Source: Muscardinus avellanarius (Eukaryota; Chordata; Mammalia; Rodentia; Gliridae). Taken from it: a DNA stretch of 64,000 nucleotides. Under the pieces are notes generated by a model, which saw only the letters and a list, made by a program, of their open reading frames with translations, was not told where the DNA came from and did not search any database. The stretch covers positions 154,753,201 to 154,817,200 of the forward strand of contig OY726557.1 of assembly GCA_963383645.1 (NCBI GenBank), read 5' to 3'. The position numbers and the translations under genes were made by a program. This document shows, in pieces, positions 12,100 through 23,418 of this stretch; the stretch's first letter is position 1; each line of letters starts with the position of its first letter.

Positions 12100-12215
12100 A
12101 CATATAGAATAATAAGCCTCAGATAAAATTTCAGTTCTTCTGCTTAGTAGCTGTGTAAACTTTGACAAGTATTTTTGTGACTCATATTTCCTTATATATT
12201 AAATGACCAGAAAAT
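12100..12215 (+). mobile_element. MIR relic
   Basis: Sense MIR core: 'gcttagtagctgtgtaaac' followed by 'tttgacaagtatttttgtg' and 'actcatatttcc'. Confidence 0.7.
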
Positions 12216-12218
12216 ATT

Positions 12219-12425
12219 TAAGCCAGGCATGGTGGTTCATTCATGTAATTTCAGTACTTGGGAGCCTGAGGCAAGAGAATTGTAGGTTTGAGGATAGACT
12301 CATCAAGTAGTGAAACACTTAGCAACCTAATGAGACACTGTTTTTAAACAAATAAAATTGAGTTGGGGGATGTAGCTTGGATGTAGAATTCCCCTGAGTT
12401 CAATTCCCAGAATCCCCAGAATATC
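12219..12425 (+). mobile_element. Diverged B1-dID SINE
   Basis: Begins 'aagccaggcatggtggttc'. The right half has 'gggggatgtagcttggatg' and 'gagttcaattcccag'. Confidence 0.88.
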
Positions 12426-12658
12426 CAAATCACATAGAGAACCATACAAAATTTGCTTAAATTTACACTATCTTATGCATGATAGACTAGTACAGCTGAT
12501 ATGTCAGATCCTGTTTTTATTTTTGACTTGTTTTATCTTAACTCTATCCTTTTTTCTTCATTACATAAGATGGTACTATTTTAAAATTTTATGTTCTTAT
12601 CTATAAAACTCTAATGAATCTACCATAAATCTAAGAATGAATAAATAATTTCAGCAAA
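12426..12658. other. AT-rich unique sequence
   Basis: No feature recognised. Confidence 0.5.
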
Positions 12659-12807
12659 CTAAGAATAATAAATAAGAATAATATTTTATTTTTTATTATT
12701 ATTATTTTGGTGATACTGAGGATAGAACCCTTGTACCTCCGGACTATACTCCCAGATCTACTTTATATTTTATTTGGAAACAGGGTCTCTTAAGCCAGCA
12801 AGGCTGG

Positions 12808-12839
<32 letters not shown>

Positions 12840-13037
12840 GTGCTACTGGGGTTCCTGGAAGCCCTTCTACCTCCGGGCTACACTCGCAGACCTATTTTTA
12901 CATTTTTTAAAAATTTGGAAACAGGGTCTCCTAAGCCAGTGCGCGCAGCTGGCTTTGATCCTGCGTGATCCTCCTGTCTCTGCCTCCAAAGCATGGGGAT
13001 TACAAGGGTGCCCCAACACACCCGGCTAAGAATAATA
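12659..13037 (-). mobile_element. Composite of two B1-dID SINEs within one target duplication
   Basis: Minus-strand order: a complete SINE (13025 to 12838), an A tail of about 28 bases (12838-12811), then a second, 5'-truncated SINE starting in the 'gccagc' part of its 7SL half (12810 to about 12705) with an (AAT)n-type tail. CTAAGAATAATA occurs at 12659-12670 and again at 13026-13037, bracketing both units. Either one SINE landed exactly at the truncated 5' end of the other, or a tandem transcript was integrated once. Confidence 0.88.
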
Positions 13038-13112
13038 ATATAAAAAATATTTTTTCTGTACTAATACATATCCAGAAGTAAAAATTTATTCAAGAAAACA
13101 ACTATTGTCCAA

Positions 13113-13186
13113 AGTTTCAGAAATATATTTATTAGCACCAAGCTCTAACCAACTGAGCTAACCGGACAGTTTTAGAAATATATTTA
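13113..13186 (-). pseudogene. tRNA-Ile(AAU) 5'-half retropseudogene without tail
   Basis: The 36-nt insert 13132-13167 reads on the minus strand as GTCCGGTTAGCTCAGTTGG then TTAGAGCTTGGTGCTAA. This follows the 5' half of tRNA-Ile(AAU): acceptor strand, D arm with TAGCTCAGTTGG (the pol III A box), and anticodon stem up to the loop. It stops inside the anticodon loop. It has no poly(A). It is flanked by a 19-base direct repeat, AGTTT(C/T)AGAAATATATTTA, at 13113-13131 and 13168-13186, differing at one base. A target duplication with no A tail fits the 'tailless retropseudogene' class described in mammals, in which a truncated structural RNA is reverse transcribed by the L1 machinery from its broken 3' end. 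It is not a functional tRNA. Confidence 0.88.
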
Positions 13187-13202
13187 AATAAAGTATTATA
13201 AG

Positions 13203-13435
13203 ACTTGAACACTAGCTGGGCGTGGTGGCGCACGCTTGTAATCCCAGCATTCGGGAGACTGAGGATCGCGGTTCGTGGACAGCCTTAGCTACTTAGTGAG
13301 GCCCTTTGCAACTCAGTGAGACCTGGTTTCAAAATAAAGACTAAAAAATAGGGCAGTGGGTATAGCTCGGAGGTCGAATGCCCCTGGGTTCCACGCCCAG
13401 AACTGAAAAGGAAAAAAAAAAATACTTGAACACTA
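13203..13435 (+). mobile_element. B1-dID SINE with 12-bp target duplication
   Basis: The body 13215-13423 lies between ACTTGAACACTA at 13203-13214 and 13424-13435. Right half 'gtatagctcggaggtcgaa' and 'gggttccacgcccag'. It begins only 17 bases from the tRNA-half insertion. Confidence 0.96.
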
Positions 13436-15235
13436 AGTATTATTGAAAGATTGATGAATACATGACAAAATGAAAATGTCTGTCCATACTGATGGATTGA
13501 AAGGCAATATTGCTTAAAGGCCTATGCTCTTCAAATTTATTTGTGGATTAAATGCAATCCAAATCAAAACATCAACTGCTTTTTTTTGAATAATGAACAA
13601 ACTGATAGTAAAATGCGTAGATGAAAATGCAAAGGATACAGAGTAGTGAAAACAGTCTTGAAAAAAAAAATAACTTATTCAGTTAGAAAGACTCACAGTT
13701 CCCAATTTTAAGATGTTTTAGAACTCTATAGTAATTAAGACAATGTAATATTGGTATAAGCAGATATATAGACTAACAACATAGACTTGAGAGGCCAGAA
13801 ATAAGCTCATACATAAAACTCTCATATTTATAATTTATTATTGACAAAGGCATCAAGAGCAGTTGATAGGATAAAAATAGTTTTCAAACAAATAGTTCTG
13901 GAATAACTGGATATCCACATGCCTAAGAATGACGTTGAAATGCTATTTCACACCACTTACAAAATAATTTAAAATAGAGCAAAGGCTTAGATATAATAGT
14001 TTACAGCATAAAACATTTAGTATGAAAGATTGGTGTAAATATATATCACCATGGATTAAAAATAGTTTCTTTGATATTACACAAAAATGATAATAAAAGA
14101 CAGATATATTTGGCTTTATAAATTTTGAAACATTTGTGAGTCAAGGGGTATTATCAAGAAAATGGAAGCAGGACAAAGTGGCACATGGCTGTATTCACAG
14201 CTACTTGAGAGCATGAGTAGGAGGAACACAAGTTCAAGGATATCCTGGTCTCACAATTTTATGTGATTTTATCTCAAAAAGAAAAAGGCTGGGAGTTGTA
14301 TATAACTCAGTGGTAATGTATCCTTATGTTCAGTCCCCAGGATAGCAAACAAAGTAAAAGAAAGTATAAAGGCAACCCATAGAATGAACTCAAGAATAAA
14401 AATTACAAATAACACAATTTAAAAATATAGGCCAAACATCTGAATAGACATTTATCCAAGAAAAATATACAAATAGGTAATAAGCACACAAGATGTTCAA
14501 TATCATTAGTCATCAGGAAAATGCAAATCAAATTCATAGTGAGGTACTACTTCATGCTTATTATAATGGCTAGGAAAAGAATAAATATAGCAAGAATGTG
14601 AAGAAATTGTATCGTATATGTTGCTCGTAAGAATGGGAAATGGTTCATCCACTATAGAAAACAGCATGACAGTTTTTCAAAAGATTAAACAAAAGATTAC
14701 CATATGACCTACCAGTTCCATTTCTAGGTATAAGTCAAGAGAATTGAAAATATATGTTTAAAAACAAATGTGTTCCTAAATGTTCATACCAACATTATTC
14801 AGAAGAATCTAAAATGGGAAAATAATCCAAATTTACATTATCCAATGAATGTGATCTATCCATATAACAAAACACTATTCAGTCTTTAAAAGAAAATGAG
14901 TATTAGTTTAAGTTTGGGGACATTCATTTTGTTAATTTTACCTAAATGAAGAAATCCAGATGAAAAAGTTCACATAATATATGCTATAAAATATAAAACA
15001 TCCAGTTAATGCAAGTCCATAGAAAGTATATTAGTGGTTGTAAGTGGATGTGGATGGAGAAAAAAGATTGAGCACTAATATATACAAGGTTTTTTTGGGG
15101 GGGTAATGGAAATGTTCCTAAATTAGATAATGGTGATGTTTGTGCAACATTGTGATTGTACCAAAAAGCATTAAGTTATATCCTTAATATGGTAAAATTA
15201 ATGTTATATGAATTATATATCAATAAAATATAAGA
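13436..15235 (+). mobile_element. Ancient L1M, 3' end of ORF2 and 3'UTR
   Basis: Diverged L1 ORF2 sequence in sense order: 'ttaaatgcaatccaaatca' (13548), 'actggatatccacatgc' (13904), 'aaacatctgaatagacattt' (14434), 'atgcaaatcaaattcatag' (14521), 'ccatatgacctaccagttcc' (14700), 'gtatattagtggttgtaag' (15026), and the terminal 'gtgatgtttgtgcaacattg'. Frames are broken throughout. It is interrupted by a SINE at about 14166-14345. The 3'UTR type is that of mammal-wide L1M families, unlike the rodent L1 ends elsewhere here. Confidence 0.88.
14166..14345 (+). mobile_element. Old B1-dID-like SINE inside the L1M
   Basis: Diverged 7SL half ('gcacatggctgtattcaca') and tRNA-like half ('tgtatataactcagtggta' then 'ttcagtccccag'). 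It post-dates the L1M it interrupts. Confidence 0.78.
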
Positions 15236-15884
15236 TATCACTTTATTGAGGGAATACCTCAATAATTCCCAAATATATCTCCAGAGTATCTCAATATGAT
15301 AAAATATGTGTATGATCAGATTTATGTTTCTGTGTTCTAGTTTGGGGAACTAAATTCTTATTTTTTCTTATATAAGTTATTTTTCTACAAATTATACACT
15401 GTTTGTTTTAACCTTGCTAGCAATTTTCTCTAATGTTTCCATGTCTGAAAATGCAGTCCCAAGACACATCCCTAGTATTTATTAACTGCCTGATTTCTAA
15501 GATTCACCTTCAAGCCTTCATTGTGTGTTGGATTCACATGATAGCATACCCTTTTCCTTTTTTTCCACATATTGGCAAGTAATTATAAAGTATAAAGAAT
15601 CACTCAGTTAGCCTATGGGCACCATATTATAGCTTTCAAGGGCAATTTTCATGATTAATAAAGAAAAAATTATAATAATATTGACTCAGAACCACCACAC
15701 TTGCGTGAAAGCTGAGTTCAATAACTAATAATTAACATATAACTTCCTTAAAACATAAGATCAGGTTGACCCTCTTACCAGAATTCTATGATGAGCCCAA
15801 TAAAATAAAAAAAAAACTAAGTAGGAAAAAAAGCTATGGTGCTTCTTAGTATCATTCAAAGAAATGTCTTTACAGTGGACTATG
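15236..15884. other. AT-rich unique sequence
   Basis: No feature recognised. Confidence 0.5.
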
Positions 15885-16345
15885 AAGCTCTGCATTATCC
15901 AAGCTCATCTGCTTCTTTCTCATTTGCTCCAGTACACTTGAGTAGGAATGATCTTGCCATTCTTCAAACACCCCAGGCACATGACATCTAAAAGCACATA
16001 TTTTGGCTTTCATTCTTCCTGTTAAGCCACTCTATAACCTCCCTGGACTAATTCCTCTATCTTTCTTTGGACTTAGTTCAAATATTACTTTTGCAATAAA
16101 TTTTATTTTGTTCTAAAATTGCGAAAAAGCACTCACAATTTACCAATATCTACTCTGCTATTATCTCCCTCATTGTGTTTATTAGCCTTTAATACCTTGA
16201 TCACTTACTAATTTACTATGTTTGTTGATATTTTCATCCCAGGATGCAGCTTTATGAGGACAGGAATATGCATCTTGCTCATCGATACACATCCTTGTGC
16301 CTAAAACAGAGGTCACTTTTAAAGAAAGAATGCATAATAAATCCT
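15885..16345 (+). mobile_element. L2 relic (3' part)
   Basis: The order of motifs follows the L2 3' region: 'cttagttcaaatattactt' (16072), 'cactcacaatttaccaat', 'gcagctttatgaggacagg' (16245), 'catccttgtgcctaaaaca', and an 'aagaatgcataataaa' end. Highly diverged. Confidence 0.75.
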
Positions 16346-16423
16346 TTAAACTAGGGGTGCAGATCATGAGAAATAGAGGAATAAGATGTATAAAAGAGAT
16401 CATGATAGGGCCATTAAAAAAAG

Positions 16424-16664
16424 ATACCTTTTAGCCAGGCATGGTGGTGCACACTTGTAATCCCAGCATTTGGGAGGCTGAGACACGAGATCTGGGTTCA
16501 CAGACAGCCTCAGCTACTTAGCGAGGCCCTTTGCAACTCAGTAAGACCCTGTTTCAAAATAAAGGATAAAAAATTGGGCTGGGGGTGTAGCTCAGAAGTA
16601 GAAAGCCCCTGTGTTCCATCCCCAGTATCACACACACACACACACACACACATACACACACACA

Positions 16665-16710
<46 letters not shown>

Positions 16711-16717
16711 ACCTTTT
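16424..16717 (+). mobile_element. B1-dID SINE with (CA)n tail and target duplication
   Basis: Body from 16433; the tail is an (AC)n/(ATAC) microsatellite at 16629-16709. ATACCTTTT at 16424-16432 is repeated at 16709-16717. Confidence 0.95.
16629..16709. repeat. (CA)n microsatellite
   Basis: About 80 bases, interrupted twice by CATA. It grew from the SINE tail. The cysteine/valine frames read antisense here are artefacts. Confidence 0.98.
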
Positions 16718-16882
16718 TACAGAATATGCGTGATTTGAGAGACATACAATACCTCCAGCCAGTGCATGCTGTCTGGGCAGCCATCAGCCAGGACTTGAGG
16801 GAAAAGTGCAGTTTTGAGGTGTCCATGGGTGACAGGAGGTCATATAATATTAACATTACATCTAGAAAGCCAATCTCAGATT

Positions 16883-17126
16883 TTTAAATATAAGATTTAT
16901 TCTTTTTTGCGGGTTTGGGGTTGGAACTCAGGGGCATTCGACCTCCGAGCTATACCCCTTGCCCTATTTTTTTTTTACTCTTTATTTTGAAATCGGGTCT
17001 CACCAAGTTGCATAGGACCTCACTAAGTAGCTGAGGTTGTCCATGAACTGCGATCCTCCGTTCTCACCCTCCCAAATGCTGGGATTACAAGCGTGAGCCA
17101 CCACACCCGGTTTAAATATAAGATTT
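16883..17126 (-). mobile_element. B1-dID SINE with 16-bp target duplication
   Basis: TTTAAATATAAGATTT occurs at 16883-16898 and 17111-17126, around a complete antisense dimer of the 'ccatgaactgcgatcctcc' subfamily. Confidence 0.96.
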
Positions 17127-18187
17127 TTAAAAGACAATTTTTCTCTAAGTTTTTTTAAAGGACACTGAGACCAATGTTCATTAGGTATCCAATAGAAAAA
17201 AAAATGCTTTCAAAATTTCTTAATTATTATACCACATTCAGAGCAACTGGGTTGTTTGACATGTGCCACTAAAAACCAGACATCTTTTAAAAACTATATG
17301 TCACTGCAATTTTTTTTATTCCTGTAACATAGAATAAAATCACATTAATGTTCTCTCAAAGGTACCTCTGTATTTATAATTAAGTAACTTCTTCGGCAAG
17401 CAGAAACATGTAACTGAAAAAGGGAAAATTTATAGCAATGAGTGTATTTCTTTTAGCCTTTGTCCATGGCAGAGACAATCAACATGATAAATAAAGATTC
17501 AGCCTTCTATTTAAGAGTCTATTTTATGCTAAGTTTTGCTTCTGGAAAGGAGAAAATATTTAGACATTTGAGAATTTTATGATTTAATACAAATGGTAAA
17601 ATTGAAATTAAATAGTTCAGAAACAAAGCAACATTTGTAGAAGCTTAATAATAAGTAAAAGAGTTGAACAAGGCAACAGAAAATAGGCTATTTCATAAAT
17701 GTTATTAGGAAAATTGACTCATAATCAATGGAAAAATAAAATTGGTTCTTTTTTAATACCATATGTAATGATGCATTCTTTTTACGTAGGTTAAAGGTCT
17801 GACAATGCTTAGTTTAGCTAAAAGCTTACACAAAGTTTAGAAAGTCAGATTTATGATCTAAGAATTGGAAAAATATTAATTTAAATAGAAAAGTTCAAAC
17901 AATAACAGAAAAACTATTTTATTATATAAAATTAAAAAGGTTTGTTAAATAAACAAGAAAAATAAAAGGCCATAGCCAGATTTAAAATGTGGCTAAGAAA
18001 ATGGTAGATGTCATTGGGAATAACTAATACCAAAAGGAAATTAATATCTGAAATGTGAATGAAAACTTATACTTAAAAATTAATAGCTCCAATAGAATAA
18101 TGCAAAACATTGACAAAAATTAAATCACATGTAAATCTAAGGAGCTGATAAATAGGTTAGGAGATGCTTAAAATCTTATGGATCAGA
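17127..18187. other. AT-rich unique sequence
   Basis: About 1 kb with nothing recognised. Confidence 0.5.
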
Positions 18188-18434
18188 AATAAGGAAATTA
18201 GCTGGGTGTGGTGGCGCACGCTTGTAATCCCCGCGCTTGGGAGGTGGAGACAGGAGGATCACGCAGGTTCAAAGCCAGCCGCGCTGGCTTAAGAGACCCT
18301 GTTTCCAAATAAAATATAAAATAAGTCTGGGAGTGTAGCCCAGTGGTAGAAGGGTTTCCAGGAGCCCCAATACCACCAAAACAAACAAACAAAAACAACA
18401 ACAACAACAAAAAAAGAATAGGAAATTAAAATGA
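18188..18434 (+). mobile_element. B1-dID SINE, short subfamily
   Basis: Body 18200-18415 with 'gctggcttaagagaccctg' and 'agaagggtttccaggagcc'; tail (CAAA)n/(CAA)n. Near-repeat 'aggaaatta' on both sides (18192-18200 and about 18420) suggests the target duplication. Confidence 0.92.
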
Positions 18435-18631
18435 GTGACCACTTATAGTTGTGATATTGTAAAGAAAGTAAAAAGGCTGTATAGTGCAAAGAATTTTCAG
18501 AAGCAGGATATAGAAAATCTCACACACTACTGTTTGGAGTAGAGAATGACAATGCTCATCATAGGAAGTAATCTATGTGTATTTTAACATATGCCTAGCA
18601 TGCAAGTCAGAAAATCTGTTTTTAGGCTTAT

Positions 18632-18824
18632 AATTTTTTTTTAATTTTTGGTACTTAGGGTTGAACCTAGTAGTGTTCTAACTCTGAGTGAAACCCTTGT
18701 CCCTATTTTATTTTTATTTTTAAACAGGGTCACACTAACTTGCCAAAACTGGCTTAATCCTGAGATCCTTCTATCTCAACCCCCCAAATACTGAGATTAG
18801 AGGAGTTTGCCTCCATGGCCAGAA
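18632..18824 (-). mobile_element. Diverged B1-dID SINE
   Basis: Antisense: 'gtacttagggttgaaccta', 'ttaaacagggtcacactaa' and 'ctatctcaacccccca'. Confidence 0.85.
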
Positions 18825-19075
18825 GCTAATATTTTTAATAGTTTTAACACTATTCCATATATTAACATGAAAATCAAGATTTACTATAATATTCTTCATG
18901 ATGGCAATAAATTTGAGGAAACCAAGGCATCTACCAACTTTGGTAGTGGAGGTAAAATGTAATGAATGCACCCCATGGTCCGGCATGAGGTAGTTAAGAG
19001 CAGTATCTTATTTTACAAAGCAGATTCATACTTTTTAGGAATAGTGCTTAGTGTGATTTAAAAATAAAATAATCT

Positions 19076-19545
19076 CACTTAACATAAAGTTCTCCAAGTC
19101 TTTCCATCTTTTTGTGAATGGCATGATTTTGTTCTTCTATATTGATAAATATAATTTAATGGTGTGTATTTCCTATAATTTTGCAATCCATTCATTTGTT
19201 GATGGAGACCTAGGTTGTTTTCATATTTTGATATTGTGAATTGTGTTGCTAGGACTCCAGATAATGAAGATGAAACCTCAGCAAAGCCAGAAATGAAGGG
19301 TAGGGGAGGAAGGATGCTGAGATTAATTAATGGAAAAGCTACGTTCACATATGTGTATACATGTTAATACAACATTGTTAACCTGGACACTCAGTGTTGG
19401 GAAGGAGGGAAAAGGGGAAGTGGGGGGTGTGACGGGCAACAAGTACTGTGTGAATATATGTCATTTTTAACCCGATCCACATTATGATGTGAGACTATAG
19501 TGCACCAATAAAAAATAAAATGTAATAAAACATAATAGATAACTC
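19076..19545 (+). mobile_element. Rodent L1 3' end with 5' inversion
   Basis: 19078-19253 is antisense ORF2 C-terminal sequence ('cataaagttctccaagtctt' is the complement of the 'aagacttggagaactttatg' motif seen sense at 29.7 and 54.1 kb). From about 19258 the element runs sense through the family-B 3'UTR ('aaacctcagcaaagccaga', 'gttaacctggacactcagtg') to 'gtgcaccaataaaaaataa'. About 85 bases present in the 29.7-kb copy between the two halves are missing at the switch. This is the signature of twin priming. Confidence 0.9.
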
Positions 19546-20725
19546 TTTTTAAAAATTGAAACTATAAATATAAAGAGAATTCTACTTTTGAAGTGAATCA
19601 CAACATGAAGAGCTCTGTGGATCTACTCTCCAGTGAAAAAAAAATAAAACTATTACAAAGGATTTTAACATCTCTGAGAATGTTGGTAGGGGTCTATTGC
19701 AAACAAAGAAATATTGACTCAAAAATTTTTACTTGATGGTAAAAGTGAAGATTTGTGGCATCGTGTTTAAACCCACTCTTACTTCCCCTCCAACCAAGAT
19801 CAGCTTAATAGGAGCCTGACTTTAAGAAGTATCACCAAGATAGTAGGTAATATTTCATTGGGATGAGAAGGGCACCAGCATATTTCCTCCCTTTTACTTC
19901 CAAGTTGAAGTGACCAGTGAGAGCCAAACTCTATCCAGATACCAAATCTTTATTCATAGAAGAAAGGTTCTGAATGATCTTGATGCAGCAGGCCAAGAAT
20001 ATTGGTTCAGCAGCTGCCTTGCTCCAGCTCACTTGTGGAGCAGAGCGATCCACACAGAGAAGCAAGCCAAGAAGATCATGGGCTGCCATGGTGCACAGTA
20101 TAGAGTGTTGACTCAGAGTCTGCCTAGAGGGAGAGCCAGTTCATAAGAAAACAGAAGTCCAAAGCTTTCCCCAAAGAACTGTATTTCTCTGAAGTAGACT
20201 TTGAGAAATTTTAAACCTGGGGATATTCTTAAATAAACAGTTTTGTTTAATTAAATAGAACAAGAGAAACTGTAGCCCAGCTAGTTCACCAGAGATTAAC
20301 AGACCTCAAAGAATGACCTTGAAAACTGCCCCTGCATAATTTTATGTATCAGGGCTTTGTGTTTCAGGGCAGTGGAACAATCAGCCTGTAAGTAGTGGAG
20401 ACTAACAGGCAGAGTGAAATACCAAATGAAATGAAGGGGAAAAAACTTAAGAGGAACCTTCCAAAGCAGCATTATCTTAAAGTACGTGGGCACACATCAG
20501 AAGCTATGCCCCTGAGGAGTGACTTCAAAGGCTTATTAGCACTGTGGGAGAATCAGACTTTACTAAAACTTCACAATCTGTACTAAATTATCCATGTAAC
20601 AACAACAACAAAAAAAAAACCAGCCAAACAACACTAAAAAAGGCCTAGGAAGGAGAAGAAAAATTGATATTTACAATGGGTATCATACATTACTAAACAT
20701 TATAAGCCTCAAAGAAATAAAATTG

Positions 20726-20912
20726 TTGAGACAGGAGGATTGTAGTTTGCAGATAGTCTCAGCTACTTAGTGAGGCCCTTTGGAACTCAGTGAGACCCTG
20801 TTTCAAAATTTAAAAAAATTATAAAAATAGGGCTGAGGTTTTAGTTTGGAGGTAGAACGCCCCTGAGTTCCATTCCCAGTACTACCAATAAATAAATAAA
20901 TAGAAATAGAAA
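20726..20912 (+). mobile_element. 5'-truncated B1-dID SINE
   Basis: Starts inside the 7SL half at 'gagacaggaggattgtag', complete from there, tail (AAAT)n/(AAAT AG)n. Confidence 0.9.
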
Positions 20913-21346
20913 TAATAATGTGTTTCCCGAGCAAAGGAAGGAAAAATGAGGTGGCGGACATTACTGTAAGAATGAATATATTTAATATTTAACAAAACCT
21001 CAAAGCAGCTATTTTAAATAATTTTGAAGAGGTAATAAAAGCCATCCTAAGAAGAAAAGATAAGTATGAAGTCAATGTTTATCAAATGGAGGATATCAAC
21101 AGGGATAAAAATTATAAAAAGGAAAAAAAAATTTCTAAATATAAAAAGTGCAATAACTGAACTGCCCCTTAAGATCAACAGTAAGTTTGAACAAGGGTAT
21201 AAAATGAAGAAACTTGAAGGTAGAGTGATAAAAAATAAGAACCTTAGATAAATGGAATTTTAAAATGGTAGCAACATATGGAAATACCCAAAGGAGAATA
21301 CAGAGTAAATGAAGCAGAGAAAATGTTTAAAAAATAATGACTGAAG

Positions 21347-21562
21347 CTGAGCTTGGTGGCGCACGCTTGTAATTCCCGCGCTTGGGAGGCTGAGACAAAC
21401 AGGAGGATCGCACGGATTCGAAGCCAGCCTCAGCTACTTAGTGAGGCTCTCAGCAACTTAGTGAGACTCTGTTTCCAAATAAAATATTAAAACAAGGTCT
21501 GGGACTATAGTCCAGAGGTAGAAAGCCTATGGGTTCCACCCCCAGTACCACCACCAAAAAAA

Positions 21563-21566
<4 letters not shown>
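21347..21566 (+). mobile_element. B1-dID dimeric SINE
   Basis: Complete copy with a small insertion 'gagacaaacaggagg' relative to the others. Very close to the copy at 6129, including 'ggactatagtccagaggtag'. Confidence 0.95.
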
Positions 21567-21635
<69 letters not shown>

Positions 21636-21637
21636 CT
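21567..21637. repeat. (TA)n microsatellite
   Basis: About 70 bases of TA with one TG interruption, growing from the tail of the preceding SINE. Confidence 0.97.
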
Positions 21638-22064
21638 GAAAATTTACCAAATTTCTTAAAAAACATTATGGTACACGTTCAAGAACTTAGTAGACTATAT
21701 ATGGGATAAATGGAGAGTGATTCACACTTAGAAAAATACTGAAAGGCAAAACCAAAGAGAAAAAAAAATCTAAAAAGAAAGTAGAGAAAAACCACTTGTG
21801 CTCATGGGAATTCCAATATAATTACAGCTGATTTCTCATCAGAACCAAGGGAGGCAAGAAGACATTGAAATAATATACTAAATATATGAAGGGATCTCCA
21901 AACTATCTTTCTAAAATAAATGCAAAATAAACATCATAAAAATGAAATTATATATTTTAGCTGAACTGCTTTACAAGTATACTAATAAAATTATTTCAGG
22001 TTGAATGCAAGTAAATCCAGACATATATCTAATTCCATTAAAAATAAAAAGAGCATCAGTAAAG

Positions 22065-22327
22065 TTAATGATGTTGTTATTGTTGTTGTTATTATTATTA
22101 TTATCATCATCATCATCATCATCATCATCATCTTGGTGTTGTATTATAGATTTAGCCCAAGGGCATTCTACACCTCCATTCTAAACCTCCAGCTTTATTT
22201 TATTTTTTATCCTGAAAGAAGACCTCACTAAGGTCTTGAGGCCCCTAGGAAACTGATTCTCCTATCTCAGCTTCCCACATTCTGGGATTTACAAGCATGT
22301 GCTACCATGCCTGGCTAATGATGTAAT
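22065..22327 (-). mobile_element. Diverged B1-dID SINE with ATT/ATC tail
   Basis: Antisense body 22135-22317, preceded by (GTT)n(ATT)n(ATC)n at 22076-22133 that represents its 3' tail. 'taatgatgt' at 22067 and 22317 is the likely target duplication. Confidence 0.88.
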
Positions 22328-22657
22328 GATAACAAACAATACAATGCATAGTTTAGGTTTCTTCTTTCAGTTAATTTAAAAAGCATTTGTACAAGATAAT
22401 TTTATAAAGATGTGCATACAATTGTGTTACCAACCTACATTATATTCATAAATGTAATGTATTAGATAATAAGAGCACAAAGGCAAGGGGTGAAGTGGAA
22501 TTGTACAGAAGTAAGAAAATGACACCAACTGGTAACCCAAACCCAAGGAAACACATGAAAATGCAGAAACAAAAAGTAAATAAATATATATAGGAACTCC
22601 ATAAATGCAAGCTTGTTATTTTCCTTTCTCAGGATTTTAATAATAAAATTTTATAAA
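22328..22657. other. AT-rich unique sequence
   Basis: No feature recognised. Confidence 0.5.
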
Positions 22658-22881
22658 TTAATAATTATATCATTTAGTGGTACTAGGGATGGAACCCAGG
22701 AGCATTCTACTTCCGAGCTACACCCCCAGCCCTATTATTTATTTTTATTTTGAAGCAGGGTCTCACGGAGTTGCAAAGGGTCTCACTAAGTAGCTGAGGC
22801 TGTTCTTGAACCAAGATCCTCCTGTCTTGAATATTCGTTTTGCAAGTGTGCACGACCATGCCCGGCTTAATAATTATATCA
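22658..22881 (-). mobile_element. B1-dID SINE with 15-bp target duplication
   Basis: TTAATAATTATATCA at 22658-22672 and 22867-22881 brackets the antisense body. Confidence 0.95.
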
Positions 22882-23250
22882 ATATATTTTTTAGAAAAAT
22901 GTATTATTATTATTAGAGAAACAGGGCAGATGGGGAGGATGGGGAGGAGAAAGAGGGCTGCTGTTCTCCTTCCACTGATCTTTCTTATATTGATGGTTTT
23001 AACTAAAACACTGTCAAAATGATTAATCACATGAGATAGCCAAAGCGTCATTGGATGAGTCAGGGAAAAACATCAAGATAATCATGGATGAATCTTGGAA
23101 GGAAAGGGTAAATAAGAATGTCTTTAGGGTCCTTGCTTCTTGGTCTTATATAATTTTATTAGTAAAACTAAACTAAAACAAAAACTAGAAAACATTGAAA
23201 ACATGATGTAATTGTAATAATAGGTAAATTTAGAAGGTAAAATTTGACTA
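22882..23250. other. Unique sequence
   Basis: No feature recognised; the overlapping small frames here have no motif. Confidence 0.45.
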
Positions 23251-23418
23251 AAATATATGTCAGTCACATGGCTATTGATAAGTCATTTACCTCCGTTAAG
23301 AATATCAAATTGCCTATAATTCTAGCCAAAATAAACTACTTATTAGAAAGATGAGAGAATATTATATTTTTGGCATCTGACACACTGTCTGCACTTAATA
23401 AATACCAATATGATGTCT
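23251..23418 (+). mobile_element. MIR relic
   Basis: 'gataagtcatttacctccg', then 'gacacactgtctgcactta' and 'ataaatacc' match MIR in order. Confidence 0.65.

Larger units (their letters stand above)
19560..21945 (+). mobile_element. Ancient L1M, 5'UTR and ORF1 region
   Basis: The ORF1 part is clear at 20992-21350: 'aacctcaaagcagctatttt', 'atcaaatggaggatatcaac', 'gtgcaataactgaactg' and 'ttgaaggtagagtgat' follow the mammal-wide L1 ORF1 in order. The C-terminal part continues after the SINE at 21640-21945 with 'ctgaaaatttaccaaattt', 'agctgatttctcatcaga' and 'aggcaagaagacattgaa'. The upstream 19560-20640 part lies where the 5'UTR should be but is assigned by position. Frames are broken. Two SINEs interrupt it. 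Confidence 0.78.

Noticed and set aside
13132..13167. A functional tRNA gene
   Set aside because: Only the 5' half is present; no T arm, acceptor 3' strand or B box.
13436..15235. Treating this L1 as the same family as the 28-30 kb copies
   Set aside because: Its 3'UTR ('gtgatgtttgtgcaacattg') and divergence are of the ancient L1M type and do not match family A or B.
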